A stretch of 64,000 nt of DNA from an uncultured Roseovarius sp. (GCA_947499555.1 CANMOU010000003.1:62001-126000), one strand, 5' to 3'; counted from the first letter of the stretch, positions 34,876 to 44,646 are shown. Notes: generated by a model from the letters alone, not told the origin. Numbers and translations are program-made.

Positions 34876-35832
34876 ATGCTTGATCTGCTTAGCGATATAC
34901 TCACAAACCTGTCCATGCGCGGGACATTGTATTTCCGCACTTCCTTTACCAAGCCTTGGGGTGTTGCGGTGCCCGCGTATGAAAACGTTGCGCGGTTTCA
35001 CTTTGTTCATCGCGGTCAGTGCGTACTGGCCGTTGAGGGTAAAGACGCGCCGGTGACAATGTCACAGGGTGATCTGGTCATCATCCCGCATGGTGCCGCA
35101 CATAGCCTCTACTGTGGTCATGAACCGGAGCGCACAATCATGCCGCTTGATGTTGTGCTTGAAAAATCCGGCTATGACGGGTCTGGCGTGCTTGTCTATG
35201 GCGGCGGCGAACCCCATAGCGAGACACAGCTGATCTGCGGGCATTTTTCCTTTGTTCCGAACACGCGTCACATTCTGATGGAGCGGTTGCCGCAGTGCAT
35301 TCACATCCAAAACTATGGTGAAGACGCGGGAAAATGGATGGAAGCCACGTTGCGCCTGATCGGGGAAGAAGCGGGCGGCAACCGTATGGGCGGGGATCTG
35401 ATTGCATTGAAGATGTCAGAAGTAATCTTGGCCCAGGCTGTCCGAAGCTTTATGGAAAGCGACGCGTCTGCAGAATGGGGTTTGAGCGCCTTTTCAGACA
35501 CCAACCTGCGGCGGGCACTGGATGCTTTTCACAAGGCGCCGACAGAACCCTGGACGGTTGCAAAGCTGGCAGAAACGGCCGGCATGTCCCGCACAAGTTT
35601 TGCTGTCGCCTTCCAAAAGAGTATGGATATGACGCCAATGGAGTACGCCACAAGTTGGCGGCTGGAGATTGCCAAGAAGCACTTGATTGATGGATCAAAA
35701 ACCCTCGGCGAGGTGGCAGAAAGCGCAGGCTACGCCTCTGATTCTGCGTTCTCGCGCGCGTTCAAAAAAGCAACCGACCTGACCCCAGCGGCCTTCAGGA
35801 AACAGGTAATTGCAGATCATTCGGTGAATTGA
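34876..35832 (+). CDS. AraC-family transcriptional regulator with cupin sensor domain
   Basis: This 318-residue protein has an N-terminal cupin-type sensor (about residues 5-190; GDLVIIPHGAAHSLYCG) of the AraC cupin_6 kind. The C-terminal double helix-turn-helix (about 215-315) shows VAKLAETAGMSRTSFAVAFQKSMDMTPMEYATSWRLEIAKK and GYASDSAFSRAFKKATDLTPAAFRK. The 170 bases before it contain TGTACAA and TTTGTATA half-sites and no gene. The likely target is itself, the SDR upstream or the small membrane protein downstream. Confidence 0.88.
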   Translation: MLDLLSDILTNLSMRGTLYFRTSFTKPWGVAVPAYENVARFHFVHRGQCVLAVEGKDAPVTMSQGDLVIIPHGAAHSLYCGHEPERTIMPLDVVLEKSGYDGSGVLVYGGGEPHSETQLICGHFSFVPNTRHILMERLPQCIHIQNYGEDAGKWMEATLRLIGEEAGGNRMGGDLIALKMSEVILAQAVRSFMESDASAEWGLSAFSDTNLRRALDAFHKAPTEPWTVAKLAETAGMSRTSFAVAFQKSMDMTPMEYATSWRLEIAKKHLIDGSKTLGEVAESAGYASDSAFSRAFKKATDLTPAAFRKQVIADHSVN

Positions 35833-35932
35833 ACGATCTGCACATTAATCTGAATTTATGCGCATGGCTTGACCATGTTTCAGCCTCTATTTCATTTCTA
35901 TCGGTGCCTGAACGCACGTCAAACGAAAGGAA

Positions 35933-36310
35933 ATGAAAATCATGCTACCGCGCTTTGTCACGAAAACCATTCACGCCTATCTCGACTATCCCGTTGCCCT
36001 TGGCTTGCTTGTTATGCCGTTTCTGCTGGGTCTAGGCGAAGGCAACATTCTGGCCTTTTGGCTGTCCGTTGCCACAGGCGCCGCGGCGCTGCTCCTGACT
36101 GTTTTGACTGACCACCACTTAGGCCTGATCCGTGTGCTGCCGTACAAATTGCATCTTGCTGTTGATGGCGCCGTTGGTGTTGTCTTTGCCGCAGCCCCCT
36201 TCGCCCTTGGCTTTGTCGGTATCGAATTCTGGTACTATTTGGTTTTGGGTGTGACCGTGCTTTTTGTCGTTGGGCTGCACAAACCCGAGGCAAGCGAAGT
36301 CATGGCCTGA
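35933..36310 (+). CDS. SPW-repeat-like four-helix membrane protein
   Basis: This protein has 125 residues from ATG 35933, or 122 from the in-frame ATG at 35942, which is better spaced from the AAAGG site. Four hydrophobic helices are arranged as two similar halves: [18 protein letters not shown] in the first and [21 protein letters not shown] in the second. This matches the small SPW-repeat membrane proteins of unknown function. A strong terminator follows immediately. Confidence 0.72.
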   Translation: MKIMLPRFVTKTIHAYLDYPVALGLLVMPFLLGLGEGNILAFWLSVATGAAALLLTVLTDHHLGLIRVLPYKLHLAVDGAVGVVFAAAPFALGFVGIEFWYYLVLGVTVLFVVGLHKPEASEVMA

Positions 36311-36328
36311 AGCCTTCGTCCCATGTGC

Positions 36329-36359
36329 AAAAAGGCCGTGGCTTTGCTGCGGCCTTTTT
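36329..36359. terminator. Strong rho-independent terminator
   Basis: AAAAAGGCCG (36329-36338) and CGGCCTTTTT (36350-36359) form a perfect 10-bp stem with an 11-base loop and a built-in T-run. The A-run on the other side makes it potentially bidirectional. It isolates the sugar-nucleotide genes from the upstream unit. Confidence 0.85.
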
Positions 36360-36431
36360 GTATGGCCCCCTGTTCATTTGCGGCCTAAACCAGTATCGGA
36401 TGACAAAGCAAAGAACACGAGGGCACGGCCC

Positions 36432-37481
36432 ATGAAAAAAGCATTGATAACGGGCGTCACGGGGCAGGACGGCGCGTATTTGTCTGAATATCTGCTGGAT
36501 CAGGGCTATGAGGTGCACGGTATCAAGAGGCGCACATCGCTCTTTAACACGGCCCGAATTGACCACCTGTTTGAGGGAGAGCCTGGAAGGACAGGCCAAT
36601 TTCAGCTGCATCACGGTGATATGACCGACAGTTCCTCGCTGACGCGCATTCTGCAGACCGTGCAGCCCGATGAGGTCTATAATCTGGCGGCACAATCCCA
36701 TGTGGCGGTCAGCTTTGAAGAGCCGGAATATACGGCGAATTCCGATGCTATGGGTGCGTTGCGCCTGCTCGAGGCGATCCGGTTTTTGGGGATGGGCGAC
36801 AAAACGCGTTTCTATCAAGCCTCTACGTCAGAGCTTTACGGTCTGGTGCAGGAAACACCACAGCGCGAAACCACGCCGTTTTATCCGCGTAGCCCCTATG
36901 CGGTGGCCAAGCTTTATGCCTATTGGATCACGGTGAATTACCGCGAAGCCTATGGTATTTATGCCTGCAACGGAATCCTCTTTAACCACGAAAGCCCCAT
37001 TCGCGGCGAAACCTTCGTGACCCGCAAGATCACCCGCGCATTGGCGCGGATAAAGTTGGGAACGCAGGACGAGTTGCGGCTAGGGAACATGGATGCCAAG
37101 CGCGATTGGGGCCATGCGCGAGACTATGTGAAAATGATGTGGCTCATGCTGCAGCAGGACACGCCCGAGGATTACGTCATCGCGACGGGTCAGCAATATT
37201 CCGTGCGCGAATTTGTCAGCCGCGCGGCCGAGGTTCTGGGAATGAGCATCACCTTTGAAGGCGAAGGTGTGGACGAGGTCGGCCGCGATGAGACCGGCCG
37301 CGTGATCGTTCGGGTGGACCCACAATATTTCCGCCCGGCCGAGGTTGAAACGCTGCTCGGCGATGCCAGCAAGGCGCGGCAGAAACTGGGCTGGGTGCCG
37401 GAAACCCCGTTCGAGACATTGGTCGAGGAAATGGCGCTCAGTGATCTGGAGGAAGCCAAAGCCGGGTTGCCCCGCGCATGA
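36432..37481 (+). CDS. gmd: GDP-mannose 4,6-dehydratase
   Basis: This 349-residue extended SDR begins [21 protein letters not shown], with the family hallmark [17 protein letters not shown], the active-site [13 protein letters not shown] and the substrate segment [16 protein letters not shown]. It converts GDP-mannose to GDP-4-keto-6-deoxymannose, the branch point for fucose, colitose and rhamnose-type sugars. The ATG at 36432 gives the standard length. It overlaps the next gene by 4 bases. Confidence 0.95.
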   Translation: MKKALITGVTGQDGAYLSEYLLDQGYEVHGIKRRTSLFNTARIDHLFEGEPGRTGQFQLHHGDMTDSSSLTRILQTVQPDEVYNLAAQSHVAVSFEEPEYTANSDAMGALRLLEAIRFLGMGDKTRFYQASTSELYGLVQETPQRETTPFYPRSPYAVAKLYAYWITVNYREAYGIYACNGILFNHESPIRGETFVTRKITRALARIKLGTQDELRLGNMDAKRDWGHARDYVKMMWLMLQQDTPEDYVIATGQQYSVREFVSRAAEVLGMSITFEGEGVDEVGRDETGRVIVRVDPQYFRPAEVETLLGDASKARQKLGWVPETPFETLVEEMALSDLEEAKAGLPRA

Positions 37482-38410
37482 AGGTTTTCCTGACAGGCGG
37501 GCGCGGCATGGTGGGCCGGGCCATCCAGGACCATGCCGGGGCCGCCGCGCATACCATTGTTGCCCCCACGAGCGCTGATTTAGACCTGACCAACCGCGAC
37601 GCGGTGACGGCTGTAGTTACGTCCGAGGCACCGGATCTGGTGATCCATTCAGCGGGTCGCGTCGGCGGCATTCAGGCCAATATGGCCAATCCGGCTGCGT
37701 TTCTGGCCGACAATATGGATATGGGGTTCAACACGGTTCTGGCGGCGCGAACGGCGGCTGTGCCAAAACTGTTGAACCTTGGATCGTCCTGCATGTACCC
37801 GCATAACGCGCCGAACCCGCTGCACGAGGACAGTTTGGGCAAGGGTGAGCTTGAACCCACGAACGAAGGCTATGGGCTGGCCAAACTGGCGGTGGCACGG
37901 CTGTGCGACTTTGTCGACCAAGGCTCTGATGCGCTGTCTTACAAGACGCTTATTCCCTGCAATCTATACGGGCTGCATGACAAGTTTGATCCCAAAGTGT
38001 CGCATCTCGTGCCTGCAATCATTCGCAAACTGCATGAGGCAAAGCAGTCTGATGCGGAAACGGTCGAAATATGGGGCGATGGCAGTGCCCGGCGCGAGTT
38101 CATGTTCTCCGACGATCTTGCTGATGGCGTCTGGGCGGCGGTAGCCGGTTTTGACAGCCTGCCGCAGACGATGAATATCGGGCTTGGATACGATTATTCG
38201 ATCAATGAATATTATGCCGAGGCCGCAAAGGTGATCGGTTGGGGGGGCGAGTTCACACATGATCTTTCCCGGCCCACCGGCATGAAGCAGAAACTGCTCG
38301 ATGTGAGTGCACAAACCGCCTTTGGCTGGTCTCCCAGTACATCGCTGGCCGATGGCATCGCGCAAACCTACGCGCATTTTCAGGATCTTTTGGAGCGGGG
38401 TGCAGCATGA
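37478..38410 (+). CDS. GDP-L-fucose synthase-like epimerase/reductase (WcaG/ColC type)
   Basis: This 310-residue extended SDR has [18 protein letters not shown] (Ser and the Cys used for epimerisation), YGLAKLA (catalytic Tyr and Lys) and the second acid-base His in [15 protein letters not shown]. These residues suit either GDP-fucose synthase or the related GDP-colitose synthase ColC. The following gene is a ColD-like 3-dehydratase in the same overlapped unit, so the colitose function is the better guess. Confidence 0.85.
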   Translation: MKVFLTGGRGMVGRAIQDHAGAAAHTIVAPTSADLDLTNRDAVTAVVTSEAPDLVIHSAGRVGGIQANMANPAAFLADNMDMGFNTVLAARTAAVPKLLNLGSSCMYPHNAPNPLHEDSLGKGELEPTNEGYGLAKLAVARLCDFVDQGSDALSYKTLIPCNLYGLHDKFDPKVSHLVPAIIRKLHEAKQSDAETVEIWGDGSARREFMFSDDLADGVWAAVAGFDSLPQTMNIGLGYDYSINEYYAEAAKVIGWGGEFTHDLSRPTGMKQKLLDVSAQTAFGWSPSTSLADGIAQTYAHFQDLLERGAA

Positions 38411-39594
38411 GCGAAGACACAGGCTTCCCACTGGCCACCACAAGCTGGGACGAAAGGGAATACGCCGCCATTGAGCGTGTTGTGCAATCCGGCATGTTCT
38501 CGATGGGCGCGGAAGTGGCCAAATTCGAAGATCAATTCGCCAAGGCTATGGGATCGTCCCATGCAGTGATGGTCAATTCCGGGTCGTCCGCAAACCTGAT
38601 CATCGTGGCGGCGCTGCGCTATCACTCCAAGCATGCATTGCCCGAGGGGGCCGAGGTGCTTGTGCCGGCGGTGAGCTGGTCGACCACCTATTACCCACTG
38701 CACCAATACGGCCTGCGGCAGAAATTCGTCGATATCGACCCCGATACGCTGAATTACGATCTCGACGCGCTGGCCGATGCTATCACCGATGAGACACGCG
38801 CGATCATGGTGGTGAACCTTTTGGGCAATCCAAATGCGTTTGACCGGATCGGCGCCATCATTGGCGACCGCGATATCCTGATAATCGAGGACAATTGCGA
38901 AAGCCTTGGGGCCACCTATCAGGGCCGTCAGGCTGGTACGTTTGGCACCGCAGGCAGCTATTCGTCTTTTTTCTCGCATCATATTGCGACAATGGAAGGC
39001 GGTCTTGTCGTCACCGACGACGAAGAGCTTCACCATATCATGCTCTCGGTGCGCAGCCATGGCTGGACACGGCATTTGCCGAAATTCAACCATGTCACCG
39101 GTGAGAAATCGGATGATCCGTTTGACGAGAGCTTCAAATTCGTTCTACCGGGCTACAACCTGCGCCCGCTTGAGATGAGCGGTGCGATCGGGCAAGAGCA
39201 GATTGCCAAACTGCCGATGATTGTCTCAGAGCGGCGCAAGAATGCCGAGGCGTTCAAGGCACTGATGCAGGGCTACCCGCAACTCCGCATTCAGCGCGAG
39301 ATCGGCGAAAGCAGCTGGTTCGGGTTTTCCATGGTCGTGCAGCCCGATGCGGGGTTTTCGCGGGCTGATCTGATCGCGGCACTGGGGCGCCAAAAGGTGG
39401 ATTGCAGGCCGATTGTGGCCGGGAATTTTGCCAAGAACGAAGTGGTCACCAAGCATATGGATCACTTGATCCACGGGGATTTGCGCCATGCCAATGACAT
39501 CGACCAGAACGGTCTTTTCATCGGCAACCACCATTATCCGCTGGATGACAAATGGGACCTTCTGCGCACAGCACTTGACGAGGTAGCGGGTTAA
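38407..39594 (+). CDS. DegT-fold PLP enzyme with Lys-to-His change (ColD-like 3-dehydratase)
   Basis: This 395-residue protein has the sugar aminotransferase fold (PAVSWSTTYYP, IIEDNCESLGATYQG, GYNLRPLEMSGAIGQEQI). Where aminotransferases have the PLP-binding lysine, this one reads SFFSHHIATMEGG. Aligned backward from EGG, the lysine position is His191. That change is the signature of sugar 3-dehydratases such as ColD (His188) and the CDP-sugar enzyme E1. It should remove the 3-hydroxyl of GDP-4-keto-6-deoxymannose, using glutamate as amine donor. An N-acetylating or aminotransferase role is therefore unlikely. Confidence 0.82.
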   Translation: MSEDTGFPLATTSWDEREYAAIERVVQSGMFSMGAEVAKFEDQFAKAMGSSHAVMVNSGSSANLIIVAALRYHSKHALPEGAEVLVPAVSWSTTYYPLHQYGLRQKFVDIDPDTLNYDLDALADAITDETRAIMVVNLLGNPNAFDRIGAIIGDRDILIIEDNCESLGATYQGRQAGTFGTAGSYSSFFSHHIATMEGGLVVTDDEELHHIMLSVRSHGWTRHLPKFNHVTGEKSDDPFDESFKFVLPGYNLRPLEMSGAIGQEQIAKLPMIVSERRKNAEAFKALMQGYPQLRIQREIGESSWFGFSMVVQPDAGFSRADLIAALGRQKVDCRPIVAGNFAKNEVVTKHMDHLIHGDLRHANDIDQNGLFIGNHHYPLDDKWDLLRTALDEVAG

Positions 39595-39656
39595 CGCCCT
39601 CCTGCTTCATTCTTGTCAAAAATACCCAATCGATTTCTCGCAGGAAAATCGCAATT

Positions 39657-39675
39657 GAAAATTCTGCGAATTTTC
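39657..39675. repeat. Inverted repeat between convergent genes
   Basis: GAAAATTC (39657-39664) and GAATTTTC (39668-39675) form a perfect 8-bp stem with a 3-base loop, directly beside the kdsD stop. There is no T-run. It may end transcripts from both sides or be a dispersed palindrome. Confidence 0.5.
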
Positions 39676-40632
39676 CTACGCCACACCGGCGCGCAGCGCA
39701 TCGTGGATATGGACCAGACCGCACAGCGCGCCTGCGTCGTCTACCACAAGCAAAACTGTGCGTTTTTTCGCGTTCATCACACCCAACGCCTCGACCAAAA
39801 GCGTGTCAGGCGCAGTGGTCAGCGGGTTGGGCGTGGCCACTTCACCCGCCTTGCGCGCCATCAGGTCATCCATATTGCGCCGCAAGTCACCATCGGTAAT
39901 GACGCCCGCGAGCTTGTCATCCTCCACAACGGCAGCCACGCCAAACCCCTTGGCGGTCATTTCCAGAAGCGTGTCACCCATCGACGTCTCTGGGCTCACC
40001 ACGGGCAGTTCATCCCCGCTATGCATCACGGCAGAGACCTTCAAGAGCTGCGCACCCAGCGTGCCGCCAGGATGAAAGGCGAGAAAGTTTTCCTTCTCAA
40101 ATCCGCGCAGCTTCATCAGCGCCACGGCCAGCGCATCGCCCATGGCCATCGCACAGGTGGTTGATGTTGTGGGTGCCATGCCGATGCCACAAGCCTCGGG
40201 TGCGTTGGGCATTTGCAGAACAAGATTAGCCTGCGTGCCAAGCGTGCTGCCGGGTTTCTTAGTGATGGCTACCATGGGAATGGCAAAGCGCGCGCAATGG
40301 CCGATGATGTCGGCAAGCTCGCGGTTTTCGCCGTTGTTCGAGATGACAATCACCACATCCTGCTGCGTGACCATGCCAAGATCGCCGTGGCTTGCTTCGC
40401 CGGGATGCACATGCTGGGCCGGTGTGCCGGTACTGGCCAAGGTCGCGGCAATCTTGGCCGCCACATGGCCCGATTTGCCCATGCCCGTGACAACCACGCG
40501 GCCTTTAGTGTTGAGCAACAACTGCGCCACCGCATCAAAGCTTTCGGGCAGCGCGTCGCGCATCTGCTGCAGCGCCGCAGATTCGGTCTCGAGCACCTGT
40601 CGTGCGATGTCAGAGGGGCTTTGCGTGCTCAT
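39676..40632 (-). CDS. kdsD: Arabinose-5-phosphate isomerase (KpsF/GutQ family)
   Basis: This protein has 318 residues from ATG 40632. The N-terminal SIS domain has VVVTGMGKSGHVAAKIAATLASTGTPA and HPGEASHGDLGM, and FHPGGTLGAQLL marks its end. Two CBS domains (about 205-318) follow, with VITDGDLRRNM. It makes arabinose-5-phosphate for Kdo in lipopolysaccharide. Its place beside a deoxysugar cluster suits a surface-polysaccharide theme, although it is on the opposite strand. Confidence 0.92.
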   Translation of the reverse strand: MSTQSPSDIARQVLETESAALQQMRDALPESFDAVAQLLLNTKGRVVVTGMGKSGHVAAKIAATLASTGTPAQHVHPGEASHGDLGMVTQQDVVIVISNNGENRELADIIGHCARFAIPMVAITKKPGSTLGTQANLVLQMPNAPEACGIGMAPTTSTTCAMAMGDALAVALMKLRGFEKENFLAFHPGGTLGAQLLKVSAVMHSGDELPVVSPETSMGDTLLEMTAKGFGVAAVVEDDKLAGVITDGDLRRNMDDLMARKAGEVATPNPLTTAPDTLLVEALGVMNAKKRTVLLVVDDAGALCGLVHIHDALRAGVA

Positions 40633-40686
40633 GATCTGTCTTTCTGGGTCATTTCCCGTAGCCTTACCGTGCCACATCGTGCGCGC

Positions 40687-41601
40687 CTAGTCCTCATGCA
40701 CGATCTTGATATGCCGCTCACCACGGGCCTCGGACAGGGCCATCTGTTTTTGACGCTCGCGAAACCGGTTCTTGGCGTCCTCCGATGTTTCCTGCGCGCA
40801 AAGGTGGCACGACACGCCATCTTCGTATTCCGGGCGGCAGGTATCGGCAGGCAGAATAGGCCTGCGGCAGGCATGACATAGCAGATGTGGCCCTTCGCGA
40901 AGGCCATGATCCACCGAAACGCGTCCGTCAAAGACAAAACAACTGCCGTGCCAGGTGCTGTCTTCCTCGGGCACCTCTTCAAGGTATTTCAGGATACCAC
41001 CTTTGAGGTGATAGACATCCTCAACGCCCTGTCCCAGCAGGTAATTGGTGGATTTTTCGCAGCGGATACCACCGGTGCAGAACATCGCGATTTGCTTGTT
41101 TTGGAAGCGGTCCTTGTTGGCCTCCCACCATGCAGGGAAGTCGCGAAAGGACTCAGTTTTCGGATCCACGGCACCCTCGAAAGTGCCAATGGCGACCTCG
41201 TAGTCGTTGCGCGTGTCGATCACTACCACATCGGGGCTTTGGATCAGCGAATTCCATTCGGATGCCTCAACGTAATGCCCGACGCGCGCGCGCGGATCGA
41301 CATCGGGCTGGCCCATCGTCACAATCTCGGCCTTGAGCCGAACTTTCAAACGGCGAAAGGGCTGCGTGGCGCTGGTGCTTTCCTTCCAGTCCAGATCGGC
41401 ACAGCCGGGCAGGGCACGGATATGGTTTAGGACTGTATCGATGCCTGTTCGTGGTCCAGCGATTGTGCCATTGATCCCCTCGCGCGCCAGCAGTAGCGAG
41501 CCCGAGATCTTCTGAGCCTCGCAAAGCGCAAGCAAGGGCCCCTGAATTTCGCCAGGTTCCTCAAACCGGGTAAAGTGATAAAGCGCGGCAATGGTGTACA
41601 T
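40687..41601 (-). CDS. trhO: tRNA uridine(34) hydroxylase, rhodanese family (TrhO/YceA)
   Basis: The start at 41601 gives 304 residues. The open frame extends to 42363, but that part lies antisense to pncA and has no family similarity. An N-terminal acylphosphatase-like domain (GSLLLAREGINGTIAG) is followed by a rhodanese domain with DTRNDYEVAIGTFEGAVDP, the active-site loop MFCTGGIRCEKS and YHLKGGILKYLEE, and a Cys-rich tail (CHACRRPILPADTCRPEYEDGVSCHLC in part). TrhO hydroxylates U34 of certain tRNAs. Confidence 0.9.
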   Translation of the reverse strand: MYTIAALYHFTRFEEPGEIQGPLLALCEAQKISGSLLLAREGINGTIAGPRTGIDTVLNHIRALPGCADLDWKESTSATQPFRRLKVRLKAEIVTMGQPDVDPRARVGHYVEASEWNSLIQSPDVVVIDTRNDYEVAIGTFEGAVDPKTESFRDFPAWWEANKDRFQNKQIAMFCTGGIRCEKSTNYLLGQGVEDVYHLKGGILKYLEEVPEEDSTWHGSCFVFDGRVSVDHGLREGPHLLCHACRRPILPADTCRPEYEDGVSCHLCAQETSEDAKNRFRERQKQMALSEARGERHIKIVHED

Positions 41602-41697
41602 GGGCCGATGATCTAAGCGCTTGCCCGTCCCAGAGCAAGAGGGCAGGATTGCAGTCACTTCGGCGCGCCGCGCCATGCAAAACGGAAGGACACACCC

Positions 41698-42294
41698 ATG
41701 ACCCACGGTCTGATCGTGATTGATGTGCAAAACGATTTTTGCCCCGGCGGCGCGTTGGCTGTGGCGGAAGGCGATGTGATCATTCCAGGGATCAATGCAT
41801 TGATGGCGGACGCAGGCGCCGTGATCCTGACACAGGACTGGCACCCGGTCGGCCATTCCTCTTTCGCGACGAGCCACGATGGCAAGGCGCCGTTTGAGAT
41901 GATCGATATGCCTTATGGTCCTCAGGTGCTTTGGCCGGATCATTGTGTTCAGGGTAGCGATGGCGCCGCGTTTCACCCCAAGCTGAACACCACGCATGCC
42001 GATATGATTGTGCGCAAGGGATACAACCCGATGATCGACAGCTATTCGGCCTTTTTCGAGAATGACCATGAAACCCCGACCGGGCTGCACGGCTATTTGC
42101 AAACTCGTGGCATCACCGATCTGACGATGGTCGGGCTGGCCACGGATTTCTGCGTCAATTTCTCGGCGGTGGATGCCGCGAAGCTGGGCTATGCGGTCAC
42201 CGTCAGGCAGGATCTGTGCCGCGCGATTGATCTTGACGGTTCGCTGGTCGCAGCGAATGACGGCATGCGTGCCGCAAGTGTCACGTTGGCCTGA
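41698..42294 (+). CDS. pncA: Nicotinamidase
   Basis: This 198-residue isochorismatase-fold enzyme converts nicotinamide to nicotinate in NAD recycling. It has the catalytic Asp in VIDVQNDFCPGG, the metal site TQDWHPVGHSSF, the Lys in VRKGYNP and the nucleophilic Cys in GLATDFCVNFSAVDA. It lies divergent from trhO with a 96-base gap. The DNA-glycosylase-like gene follows after 4 bases. Confidence 0.94.
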   Translation: MTHGLIVIDVQNDFCPGGALAVAEGDVIIPGINALMADAGAVILTQDWHPVGHSSFATSHDGKAPFEMIDMPYGPQVLWPDHCVQGSDGAAFHPKLNTTHADMIVRKGYNPMIDSYSAFFENDHETPTGLHGYLQTRGITDLTMVGLATDFCVNFSAVDAAKLGYAVTVRQDLCRAIDLDGSLVAANDGMRAASVTLA

Positions 42295-42298
42295 ATCG

Positions 42299-42886
42299 GT
42301 GTCGCTGGTTGAGGATATTACTGCCTGTCGGCTTTGCAGGGACCGGTTTGTCGCGACGCACACCGCCCACGCGCCACGCCCTGTCGCCTGGTTCCGGCCC
42401 GAGGCGCGATTGTTAATAGCAGGGCAAGCCCCAGGGATGCGGGTGCACCAGTCTGGCGTGCCGTTTGATGATCCCTCTGGCGACCGGCTGCGGGATTGGC
42501 TGGGCCTGGATCGGGATGCGTTTTACGACAAATCCCGCGTGGCGATTGTGCCTATGGCGTTTTGCTTCCCCGGCTATGACGCTAAGGGATCAGACCTGCC
42601 GCCGCCGAAGATCTGTGGCCAGACATGGCACGACGCGGTGATTAAGGCCTTGCCGAAAATCGAACTGTCACTCTTTGTCGGGGGCTATGCACAGAAGTAT
42701 CATATGGGTGTCAAAACACCGGTGACGGACACGGTCGCGGACTGGCGCGCGCATGCGCCGCAACGCTTTCCCTTGCCCCACCCGTCCTGGCGCAATACCG
42801 GGTGGCTAAAGAAACACCCTTGGTTTGAGACGGAGCTGCTTCCGGTCTTGCGCGCGAGGGTGGCTGAGGTGATGGATGCAGGATGA
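42299..42886 (+). CDS. Uracil-DNA glycosylase family protein
   Basis: The GTG at 42299, just after the pncA stop, gives 195 residues. The UDG-superfamily core is LLIAGQAPGMRVHQSGVPFDDPSGDRL, with the late HPSWRNTGWLKKHPWFE corresponding to the second active-site motif (HPS). An N-terminal CRLC pair and a later KICGQTW cysteine resemble iron-sulfur UDGs, though the fourth ligand is not obvious. It probably excises uracil or another damaged base. Confidence 0.8.
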   Translation: MSLVEDITACRLCRDRFVATHTAHAPRPVAWFRPEARLLIAGQAPGMRVHQSGVPFDDPSGDRLRDWLGLDRDAFYDKSRVAIVPMAFCFPGYDAKGSDLPPPKICGQTWHDAVIKALPKIELSLFVGGYAQKYHMGVKTPVTDTVADWRAHAPQRFPLPHPSWRNTGWLKKHPWFETELLPVLRARVAEVMDAG

Positions 42887-43658
42887 AACCCATTTGGACA
42901 AGGCTCATGCCGCCATGGAAAATGGCGGTGAGAGTGAACGTCTGCGATTTTATGAACTGCTCACGGCCGCGGAGCTGTTTCTTTTGCTGGAAGGCGAGGC
43001 GACGGGTGATCAGATTGTCCCGCAAGCCTTTTCGGTCGAAGGGCAGGCCTTTGTCTTAGCCTTTGATACGGAGGAAAGACTGGCCTCTTTTGCAGGCAAG
43101 GAAGCTCATTACGTCGCCCTTTCTGGGCGCGCTGTGGCCGAGATGCTGGCCGAGGCGGGGCTGGGCCTTGGCTTGAACCTTGAGGTAGGGCCGTCGGCCT
43201 TGTTGCTGCCGCCCGAGGCCATGGCCTGGCTTGTCGAAACCCTTGGCGAGGCACCGCAGGAGATCGAAGCGCAGCCAGAGGAAATCTTTGCTCCAACCGG
43301 GCTGCCGGATACGCTTGTAACGGCGCTTGATGCTCGGCTGGCCGCCGCCGAGGGCTTGGCCCAAAGCGCCTATCTGGTTGGCGTGAGCTATGCAAACGGT
43401 GCCCGGGGGCATTTATTGGGCTTTGTGGATGCCGCGCCAAGCGCCGAAGAGGCATTGGCGCGGGCTGTCTCCGAGGTTTTGCAGTTTTCTGAACTGGAGG
43501 CAGCGTCGCTTGATGTCGGGTTTTTCCGAGCCGCCGATCAGATCTGTGCCCGGATGGCTTTGGTCGGGCTAAGGTTCGATCTGCCCGAACCGGCTATGGC
43601 TGCGCAGCCCGGAGCAGAACCCGGGATGGATCCCAAGTCCCCGCCGAAGCTGCGTTAG
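42876..43658 (+). CDS. SseB-like protein
   Basis: This 260-residue cytoplasmic acidic protein has an N-terminal segment LDKAHAAMENGGESERLRFYELLTAAELFLLLEGE and FVLAFDTEERLASF that match the SseB N-terminal family pattern (LxxA...FxxLLxSxLFV). Despite the name, most members are not secretion proteins and have no assigned role. The C-terminal half is an alpha-beta domain (YLVGVSYANGARGHLLGF). It overlaps the upstream gene by 11 bases. Confidence 0.7.
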   Translation: MQDETHLDKAHAAMENGGESERLRFYELLTAAELFLLLEGEATGDQIVPQAFSVEGQAFVLAFDTEERLASFAGKEAHYVALSGRAVAEMLAEAGLGLGLNLEVGPSALLLPPEAMAWLVETLGEAPQEIEAQPEEIFAPTGLPDTLVTALDARLAAAEGLAQSAYLVGVSYANGARGHLLGFVDAAPSAEEALARAVSEVLQFSELEAASLDVGFFRAADQICARMALVGLRFDLPEPAMAAQPGAEPGMDPKSPPKLR

Positions 43659-43713
43659 GGCACTGGCGAAGTCTGGGATCGAGAGGGCCTTCGGCATGGC
43701 CTTCAAAACCTGA

Positions 43714-44646
43714 TTAATAGCCAAGGCTGCGGTCGACCAGATTGATAAAGGGCTCTCCGGCCTCGCCTCTTCGGATATTTTCAGCGATCACGCGTGAGGC
43801 GGACAAGGGCCGCGTCTCCGATGCGATATGCGGTGTGACTGTAACGTTGGGATGGGCCCAATAGGGATGGCCCTTTGGCAAAGGTTCGATCCGAAAAACA
43901 TCCAATGTCGCATGGCCCACTTGGCCGCTCTCAAGTGCTGAAAGGAGTGCTTCATCGTCGATCAAGGGGCCACGACCCGGGTTGATGACAACCGCGCCCT
44001 CTGCAAGCAGCGAAAGTGTTTCGGCATTGAGTGTGTTTTCCGTATCCTTTGTCAGTGGCAGCAGGAGAACAACGATTTGTGCGCCGCTGACCGCCTCGGC
44101 CAGTCCGGATTGGCCTGAAAGACAAGTGATGTCTGTGACGGCCTTCGGACTGCGCGACCAGCCGGTGACTGGAAAGCCCAAAGATGCCAGAGCCTCTGCA
44201 CAAGCCTGCCCCAACGCACCGAGACCAAGGATTGTTACAGGTCGGTCCGTCGCAAGCGGTGGTACATGATCGCGCCATAACCCGTCCTGACCCAGTATAT
44301 GCGTGTCCATCCCGAGATGATGACGCAGAACGTGGCCTGTTACCCATTCCACCATCCCACGTGTCAGACCGTCATCGACCATGCGCGCGAAAGGCTGTGT
44401 CAGGGTCTTGTTGCCGACCACGTCCTCGACGCCGGCCCATAACCCAAGAACGGCCTTGGTACTTGTGTAGGGTCTGAAATCCTGCAGATCGCTGTTCGGG
44501 GCATATACGATATAGTCAACCTCTTCGGGCGGCATTTGGGTTCGCAGGTTTGCATCGAGGCCGGCCTCGTCGAAGGCCTGTTTCAGGGTTGGCTCATATG
44601 TGGCCCATCGTTCGGCCTTGGCGGCAAAAAGAACGTTGATGCTCAT
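43714..44646 (-). CDS. ghrA: D-2-hydroxyacid dehydrogenase, glyoxylate/hydroxypyruvate reductase A type
   Basis: This 310-residue NAD(P)-dependent enzyme has the cofactor loop ILGLGALGQACAEAL and catalytic Arg, Glu and His in NPGRGPLIDDEAL, FRIEPLP and VTVTPHIASET. It reduces glyoxylate or hydroxypyruvate. It is the last gene of the mreBCD-mrdA-rodA run, only 3 bases after rodA, an unexpected metabolic passenger on a cell-shape transcript. Confidence 0.85.
   Translation of the reverse strand: MSINVLFAAKAERWATYEPTLKQAFDEAGLDANLRTQMPPEEVDYIVYAPNSDLQDFRPYTSTKAVLGLWAGVEDVVGNKTLTQPFARMVDDGLTRGMVEWVTGHVLRHHLGMDTHILGQDGLWRDHVPPLATDRPVTILGLGALGQACAEALASLGFPVTGWSRSPKAVTDITCLSGQSGLAEAVSGAQIVVLLLPLTKDTENTLNAETLSLLAEGAVVINPGRGPLIDDEALLSALESGQVGHATLDVFRIEPLPKGHPYWAHPNVTVTPHIASETRPLSASRVIAENIRRGEAGEPFINLVDRSLGY

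Noticed and set aside
38407-39594. Sugar aminotransferase making an amino sugar
   Set aside because: The PLP-binding lysine is replaced by His191, which is diagnostic for 3-dehydratases rather than aminotransferases.
41602-42363. 254-residue N-terminal extension of the TrhO frame
   Set aside because: It lies antisense to pncA, has no recognisable sequence, and the family begins at MYTIAALYHF.
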